A DNA stretch of 64,000 nt from Hydrogenophaga sp. (lineage in GTDB: Bacteria; Pseudomonadota; Gammaproteobacteria; Burkholderiales; Burkholderiaceae_C), in NCBI RefSeq assembly GCF_030373225.1, contig NZ_JAUCZG010000016.1, positions 23,744 to 87,743 on the forward strand, written 5' to 3'. The notes below the pieces were generated by a model. It ran no database searches. It saw nothing but the letters and a program-made list of their open reading frames with translations, and was not told the DNA's origin. A program made the position numbers and the translations under genes. Shown here piece after piece: positions 59,746 through 64,000 of the stretch (within the stretch, counting starts at the first letter, position 1; each line of letters starts with the position of its first letter).

Positions 59746-61206
59746 TCAGGCGGTGCCACCCACGGTGAGGCCGTCGATGCGCAGCGTGGGCTGGCCCACG
59801 CCCACGGGCACGCTCTGGCCTTCCTTGCCGCACGTGCCCACACCGCTGTCGAGCTTCATGTCGTTGCCGATCATGCTCACGCGCGTCAGCGAGTCGGGGC
59901 CGTTGCCCACCAGCGTCGCGCCCTTCACCGGGTACTGGATCTGGCCGTTTTCCACCCAGTAGGCCTGGCTGGCAGAAAACACGAACTTGCCCGAGGTGAT
60001 ATCGACCTGGCCGCCACCGAAGTTGGTGGCGTACAAGCCCTTCTTGATGCTGGCCACGATTTCCTCGGGCGCCTTGTCGCCACCGAGCATGTAGGTGTTG
60101 GTCATGCGCGGCATCGGCACGTGGGCGTAGCTCTCGCGCCGCCCGTTGCCGGTGGCCTTCACGCCCATCAGGCGTGCATTCATCGAATCCTGGATGTAGC
60201 CGCGCAGGATGCCGTCTTCGATCAGCACGTTTTTCTGCGAGGTGTGGCCTTCGTCGTCCACGTTGAGCGAACCGCGCCGGTCGGCAATGGTGCCGTCGTC
60301 CAGCACGGTCACGCCCCTGGCCGCCACGCGCTGGCCGATGCGTCCGGCAAAGGCGCTGCTGCCCTTGCGGTTGAAGTCGCCCTCCAGACCATGACCCACG
60401 GCTTCGTGCAGCAGGATGCCGGGCCAGCCCGAGCCCAGCACCACCACCATCTCGCCGGCCGGCGCAGGGCGCGCGTCGAGGTTGGTCAAGGCATAGGACA
60501 CAGCCTCGTCCACATACGACTGCACCATCTCGTCATCAAAGTAGGCCAGGCCGTAACGGCCGCCACCACCTGAAGAGCCCACCTCGCGGCGGCCCGATTG
60601 TTCTGCGATCACGGTGACCGAGAGCCGGATCAGCGGGCGCACGTCGGCCGCCAGCGTGCCGTCGGCGCGCGCCACCAGCACCACGTCGTGCTCGGCGGCC
60701 AGACCGGCCATCACCTGCACCACGCGCGGGTCCCTGGCCTTGGCCAGTTTCTCCACCCGCTCGAGCAGCGCCACCTTGGCCGTGCTGTCGAGCGTGCCGA
60801 TCGGGTCGACGCCGCCGTAGAGCGAGCGCGATCTGGCCACTTTCGAAGCGGGCGTCTTCACCTTCTTCGACTGGCCCTGGCCGGAGATGCTGCGCACCGT
60901 GTGCGCCGCGTCCAGCAGCGACGCCCAGGAAAGGTCGTCGGAATAGGCAAACGCGGTCTTCTCGCCACTGACCGCGCGCACGCCCACGCCCTGGTCGATG
61001 CTGAAGCTGCCGGTCTTGACGATGCCCTCTTCCAGGCTCCAGCCCTCGCTGCGGGTGGTCTGGAAATACAGGTCGGCATCGTCCACACCGTGCGACATGA
61101 TCTCGCCCAGCGCGCGTTGCAAATGCAGGGGCGTGAGGCCAAACGGTTCGAGGAGCAGGCTTTGGGCGGTGGCCAGGCGGGCCAGGGTGGGTTCGCGTGA
61201 AATCAT
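59746..61206 (-). CDS. tldD: Metalloprotease TldD
   Basis: Zinc metalloprotease subunit of the TldD/TldE complex, which processes peptides such as microcin B17 and CcdA. The 486-residue protein has the catalytic HEAVGH (267-272) with a downstream GHGLEGDFNRKGSSAFAGRIG segment and the C-terminal GTCGKEGQSVPVGVGQP signature. tldE is not in the window. It starts 38 bp after the upstream dehydrogenase stop. Confidence 0.96.
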   Translation of the reverse strand: MISREPTLARLATAQSLLLEPFGLTPLHLQRALGEIMSHGVDDADLYFQTTRSEGWSLEEGIVKTGSFSIDQGVGVRAVSGEKTAFAYSDDLSWASLLDAAHTVRSISGQGQSKKVKTPASKVARSRSLYGGVDPIGTLDSTAKVALLERVEKLAKARDPRVVQVMAGLAAEHDVVLVARADGTLAADVRPLIRLSVTVIAEQSGRREVGSSGGGGRYGLAYFDDEMVQSYVDEAVSYALTNLDARPAPAGEMVVVLGSGWPGILLHEAVGHGLEGDFNRKGSSAFAGRIGQRVAARGVTVLDDGTIADRRGSLNVDDEGHTSQKNVLIEDGILRGYIQDSMNARLMGVKATGNGRRESYAHVPMPRMTNTYMLGGDKAPEEIVASIKKGLYATNFGGGQVDITSGKFVFSASQAYWVENGQIQYPVKGATLVGNGPDSLTRVSMIGNDMKLDSGVGTCGKEGQSVPVGVGQPTLRIDGLTVGGTA

Positions 61207-61244
61207 CCAACCATTGTAAGAACCACCCGCTGCGCGCGCTGGTG

Positions 61245-62132
61245 TCAGGGTCTTGGGGAGTGCCGGCGCAGGAACGAGAGCAGCGCGGCGTCGTCCAGAT
61301 CGGCCATGCCCGCCTCACTGGCCGCCTTGAACACCCCGGCCGCGCTGGCACCCAGCGGACCCTCGAAGCCGACGCTGCGCGCCGCCGCCAACGCCAGTCG
61401 GGTGTCCTTCTCGAGCAGGGTCACATGGGCGCGTGGCGCCAGGTCGCCGTCGATCGCGCGGCGCATGCGGTCCGAGCCGATCCAGCTCTGTCCGCTGGAG
61501 TGTTCGATCACCTCCAGCGTGGTGTGCAGGTCCAGCCCCATGCGTTCGGCCAGCGCCAGCACCTCGGCCGCGCCCACCAGGTTGATGCCGGCGAGCAGGT
61601 TGTTGACCAGCTTGGTGCGCGCACCGTCGCCCACGCGTTCGCTAACCCGCATCACCTGCAGCGACAGGGCCGACAGCAAGGCGGCATGTCGCTCCAGCAC
61701 GGCGCCAGGTGCTGCGACCATCAGGCTCATGCGGCCATCGCGTGCGCGCTGCGGGCCTCCCGACATGGGCGCATCGATGCAGTCAACCGCCTGGCTGGCC
61801 AGCCGCTCGGCGATGGCCACGGTGTCTTCGGGTGCGATGGTCGGGCACAGCAGCACGGCCTGCCCGGCCCGCAGACCGGCCGCGGCGCCCTGCTCGCCCC
61901 ACAGCACCTCGCGGCACTGCGCGGCGTCGACCACCACGATCACGAGCACGCCCGCAGGACCCAGTTGTGCCACGGCCGACAGCGGTGAGTCGGCCAGGCT
62001 GGCGCCGGCGGCCAGAGCCTGCTGCTGGCGCAGCGGGTCGATGTCGCACACCGTCACTGGCCAGTGCGCCTCGCACAGGCGCTCAACCAGGGCGCCGCCC
62101 ATGTTGCCCGCACCGATGAAGGCGACCGTCAT
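61245..62132 (-). CDS. Beta-hydroxyacid dehydrogenase-family NAD(P)-binding oxidoreductase
   Basis: The 295-residue protein has IGAGNMGGALVERL (nucleotide site), IDAPMSGGPQRARDG (substrate loop), and catalytic Lys in TKLVNNLLAGINLVG, so the family's active site is intact, unlike the relative at 32.1 kb. Candidates are 3-hydroxyisobutyrate or tartronate semialdehyde reductase. The substrate is unclear. Its start overlaps the rodA stop by 4 bp, an odd partner for a cell-shape gene. Confidence 0.9.
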   Translation of the reverse strand: MTVAFIGAGNMGGALVERLCEAHWPVTVCDIDPLRQQQALAAGASLADSPLSAVAQLGPAGVLVIVVVDAAQCREVLWGEQGAAAGLRAGQAVLLCPTIAPEDTVAIAERLASQAVDCIDAPMSGGPQRARDGRMSLMVAAPGAVLERHAALLSALSLQVMRVSERVGDGARTKLVNNLLAGINLVGAAEVLALAERMGLDLHTTLEVIEHSSGQSWIGSDRMRRAIDGDLAPRAHVTLLEKDTRLALAAARSVGFEGPLGASAAGVFKAASEAGMADLDDAALLSFLRRHSPRP

Positions 62133-63283
62133 GACTGCATGAAACGCCGCGACTTGGCGATCGACATGAGCATGCCCAACCCCACGCCCATGGTCACCAT
62201 GGCGGTGCCGCCGTAACTCACGAACGGCAGGGGAACGCCCACCACCGGCAGGATGCCGCTGACCATGCCCATGTTGACGAAGGCATAGACAAAGATGTTG
62301 AGCGTGAGGGCGCCTGCGAGCAGGCGCGAGAACAGCGTGGGGGCCTCCATGGCGATGACCAGTCCGCGCACGATCAGGAAGATGAAGCCGGCCATCAGGG
62401 CCAGCGTGCCGACCAGACCGAACTCTTCGGAGAACGCGGCGTAGATGAAGTCGGTGGTGCGCTCGGGAATGAATTCAAGGTGCGTCTGCGTGCCCTGCAT
62501 GAAGCCCTTGCCCCAGACGCCGCCGGAGCCGATGGCGATCATGCCCTGGATGATGTGAAAACCCTTGCCCAGCGGGTCCTTGGACGGGTCGAGCAGCGTG
62601 CAGACGCGCTGGCGCTGGTACTCGCGCAGCACATGCCAGTCCACGTCGGGTGCGCACAGCTGCGGCTCGAACAAGATCAGCAGCACGATGCCCACCGACC
62701 CGAGGATCACCGGTGGCAGGATCAGTTTCCAGCTCAGTCCGGCGAAGAAGATCACGAACAGGCCGGACGAGAGCACCAGCAGCGAGGTGCCGAGGTCGGG
62801 CTGCTTGAGCACCAGCGCCACCGGCAGCACCAGCAGCAGGCCGGCGGCAGCAAAGTCCAGCGGCTTGAGCTGGCCTTCACGGCGGTGGAACCACCAGGCG
62901 AGCATGAGCGGCATGGCGATCTTCATCAGCTCGCTGGGCTGGATCACCATGCCGACATTCAGCCAGCGCTGCGATCCCTTGCGTTCGATGCCGAAAAACT
63001 CCACGCCCAGCAGCAGCAACACCCCCATCGTGTAGGCGGGCAGCGCCAGGCTCATGAGCCGGTGTGGCGGGATCTGGGCCACCAGAAACAGCACGGCCGC
63101 CGCGATCATCATGTTGCGGCCATGGGAGGCAAACCGTGTGCCGTGGTCGAAGCCGACCGAATACATGGTCAACAGTCCCGCGCCCGCCATGACCAGGATG
63201 GCCAGCAGCAGCGGCAGGTCGAAGCCCAGAAAAATCGGGGCGACGCGCTGCAGCAGGGAGGGTTTATCGAAGACGGCGGACAT
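62129..63283 (-). CDS. rodA: Rod shape-determining protein RodA
   Basis: SEDS-family peptidoglycan glycosyltransferase of 384 residues, about ten helices. Conserved blocks are FIPERTTDFIYAAFSEEFGLVG and the C-terminal GILPVVGVPLPFVSYGGTA. It works with PBP2 (mrdA) in elongation. mrdA is not adjacent: the divergent esterase gene starts 22 bp away, so the usual mrdA-rodA order is broken here. The internal loop before LDPSKDPLGKGFHIIQ is typical. Confidence 0.95.
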   Translation of the reverse strand: MSAVFDKPSLLQRVAPIFLGFDLPLLLAILVMAGAGLLTMYSVGFDHGTRFASHGRNMMIAAAVLFLVAQIPPHRLMSLALPAYTMGVLLLLGVEFFGIERKGSQRWLNVGMVIQPSELMKIAMPLMLAWWFHRREGQLKPLDFAAAGLLLVLPVALVLKQPDLGTSLLVLSSGLFVIFFAGLSWKLILPPVILGSVGIVLLILFEPQLCAPDVDWHVLREYQRQRVCTLLDPSKDPLGKGFHIIQGMIAIGSGGVWGKGFMQGTQTHLEFIPERTTDFIYAAFSEEFGLVGTLALMAGFIFLIVRGLVIAMEAPTLFSRLLAGALTLNIFVYAFVNMGMVSGILPVVGVPLPFVSYGGTAMVTMGVGLGMLMSIAKSRRFMQS

Positions 63284-63305
63284 CAGCGCGGATTATCCTT
63301 CGCCG

Positions 63306-63914
63306 ATGCGCCCGGCCACCACCCACCTGCTCTATCTCCACGGCTTTCGCTCGTCGCCGCAATCCATGAAAGCGCAAAAGGTGGCCGCCCGGGTGCAGGC
63401 CGATCACCCGGGCGTGACCTGGTGGTGCCCGCAGCTGCCGCCCTCACCGCGTGAGGCGATGGCGCTGGTGGTGCAGGGCACGGCCAGCTGGCCGCGCGAG
63501 CGCATGGCGGTGGTGGGTTCCTCGCTGGGCGGCTTCTACGCTCGCTGGTTCTCGCTGCAAACCGGCTGCCCTGCGGTGCTGCTGAACCCGGCTCCGTTTC
63601 CGGCGCGCGATCTTTCGGCTTACATCGGCGAGCAGACAGCGTGGCACGACGCCCAGGAACGTTTCTTTTTCCAGCCCGGCTTTGTGGACGAGTTGCGGAC
63701 GCAGCAGGCCGACATCGAGCGGCTGGCGGCCCGCCAGCCCACCACGCCCGAACGTTTGTTCGCCATCATTTCCAAGGGCGATGAAGTGCTGGACTGGCGG
63801 GAAATGCAGGCCTTCTGCGCCGGCGGCACGGTGCGCCTGCTCGAAGGCAGCGACCACGCCATCAGCGACTTCGACGACCACATCGAAGCTCTCTTCACTT
63901 TCCTGAACCTGTAG
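63306..63914 (+). CDS. YqiA-like alpha/beta-hydrolase (esterase)
   Basis: The 202-residue alpha/beta-hydrolase starts MRPATTHLLYLHGFRSSPQS and has nucleophile elbow GSSLGGFYA and the catalytic-type His in EGSDHAISDF. YqiA/YcfP-type proteins cleave short acyl esters. The natural substrate is unknown. The start at 63306 is the first ATG after rodA's divergent start. A junction repeat follows its stop. Confidence 0.9.
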   Translation: MRPATTHLLYLHGFRSSPQSMKAQKVAARVQADHPGVTWWCPQLPPSPREAMALVVQGTASWPRERMAVVGSSLGGFYARWFSLQTGCPAVLLNPAPFPARDLSAYIGEQTAWHDAQERFFFQPGFVDELRTQQADIERLAARQPTTPERLFAIISKGDEVLDWREMQAFCAGGTVRLLEGSDHAISDFDDHIEALFTFLNL

Positions 63915-63949
63915 CGCCCCCAAGCTCCACCGCTGGGCGGTGGCACACC

Positions 63950-64000
63950 GGGCCAGCCGCCGGGCCGCCCCAAGGCAGGCCCAGCCCCCTCGGGGGGCAG
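63950..64000. repeat. Junction palindrome repeat, cut by window edge
   Basis: GGGCCAGCC (63950-63958) and GGCAGGCCC (63974-63982) pair except for one central A-A mismatch around the core GCCGGGCCGCCCCAA (63959-63973), then GCCCCCTCGGGGGGC follows. The core is identical to the 35.1- and 55.4-kb copies while the arms are a third type. Confidence 0.9.

Overview
The window is GC-rich, densely coded bacterial chromosome. The caa3-type oxidase cluster, the small DUF2909/DUF2970/DUF1841/DUF2244 proteins, the Bug-family binding protein, the pyrR-pyrB-pseudo-dihydroorotase order and the beta-ketoadipate genes point to Burkholderiales, family Comamonadaceae, probably near Hydrogenophaga. That placement rests on recognised families, not on a search. 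I see no phage, insertion sequence, CRISPR array or plasmid module. The novelty lies in dispersed palindromic repeats, regulatory sites and one catabolic island.

Layout. 1-9.3 kb is housekeeping: valS, a degenerate 2-hydroxyacid dehydrogenase, tusA, a zinc-ribbon Nudix hydrolase, cysM, tRNA-Leu(CAA), a CaCA antiporter, an SDR protein and an Fe-S flavoreductase. 9.4-20.5 kb holds a Bug protein, a repeat block and the respiratory oxidase cluster. That cluster has an assembly half (surf1, SCO-like, ctaA, ctaB, SCO1) and a structural half (DUF2244, ctaC, ctaD, a 40-residue assembly protein, ctaG, DUF2970, ctaE), with a perfect FNR-type box at the ctaC start. 20.7-25.4 kb carries a BioC-like protein with a lost SAM motif, comF, trmL, a small unknown protein, a MaoC protein, an orphan ParA and a TauE exporter.

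25.4-36.8 kb is a catabolic island. It holds a hydroxyquinol-type 1,2-dioxygenase, a TRAP transporter (dctPQM), YciI and Dabb small proteins, a LysR regulator, maleylacetate reductase with a coupled dehydrogenase, pcaF, pcaJ, pcaI and an IclR regulator. Together these take hydroxyquinol through maleylacetate and 3-oxoadipate to succinyl-CoA and acetyl-CoA. The ring hydroxylase that would make hydroxyquinol is not in the window. Two near-identical operator candidates tie the two halves of the island together.

36.8-47.8 kb has a TRIC-type channel, DUF1841, a diheme cytochrome c, a MoxR-GNAT-VWA module and tamA-tamB. 47.8-53.3 kb has tRNA-Arg(CCT), a VOC protein, a divergent Fe(III) ABC permease/ATPase pair under an FNR-like plus Fur-like region, and copper-handling proteins. 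53.3-58.1 kb is the operon yqgE-ruvX-pyrR-pyrB-pyrC'-plsC, in which the dihydroorotase is a pseudoenzyme. 58.2-64 kb has photolyase, tldD, a beta-hydroxyacid dehydrogenase, rodA and an esterase.

The most unusual signal is a dispersed repeat at gene junctions (10.4, 35.1, 55.4, 57.5 and 63.9 kb). A fixed 15-base core lies between 8-9 base arms that differ from copy to copy yet still pair with each other. One copy is translated as the N-terminus of pcaJ, one sits at the 5' end of ruvX, and three tandem copies separate pyrB from pyrC'.
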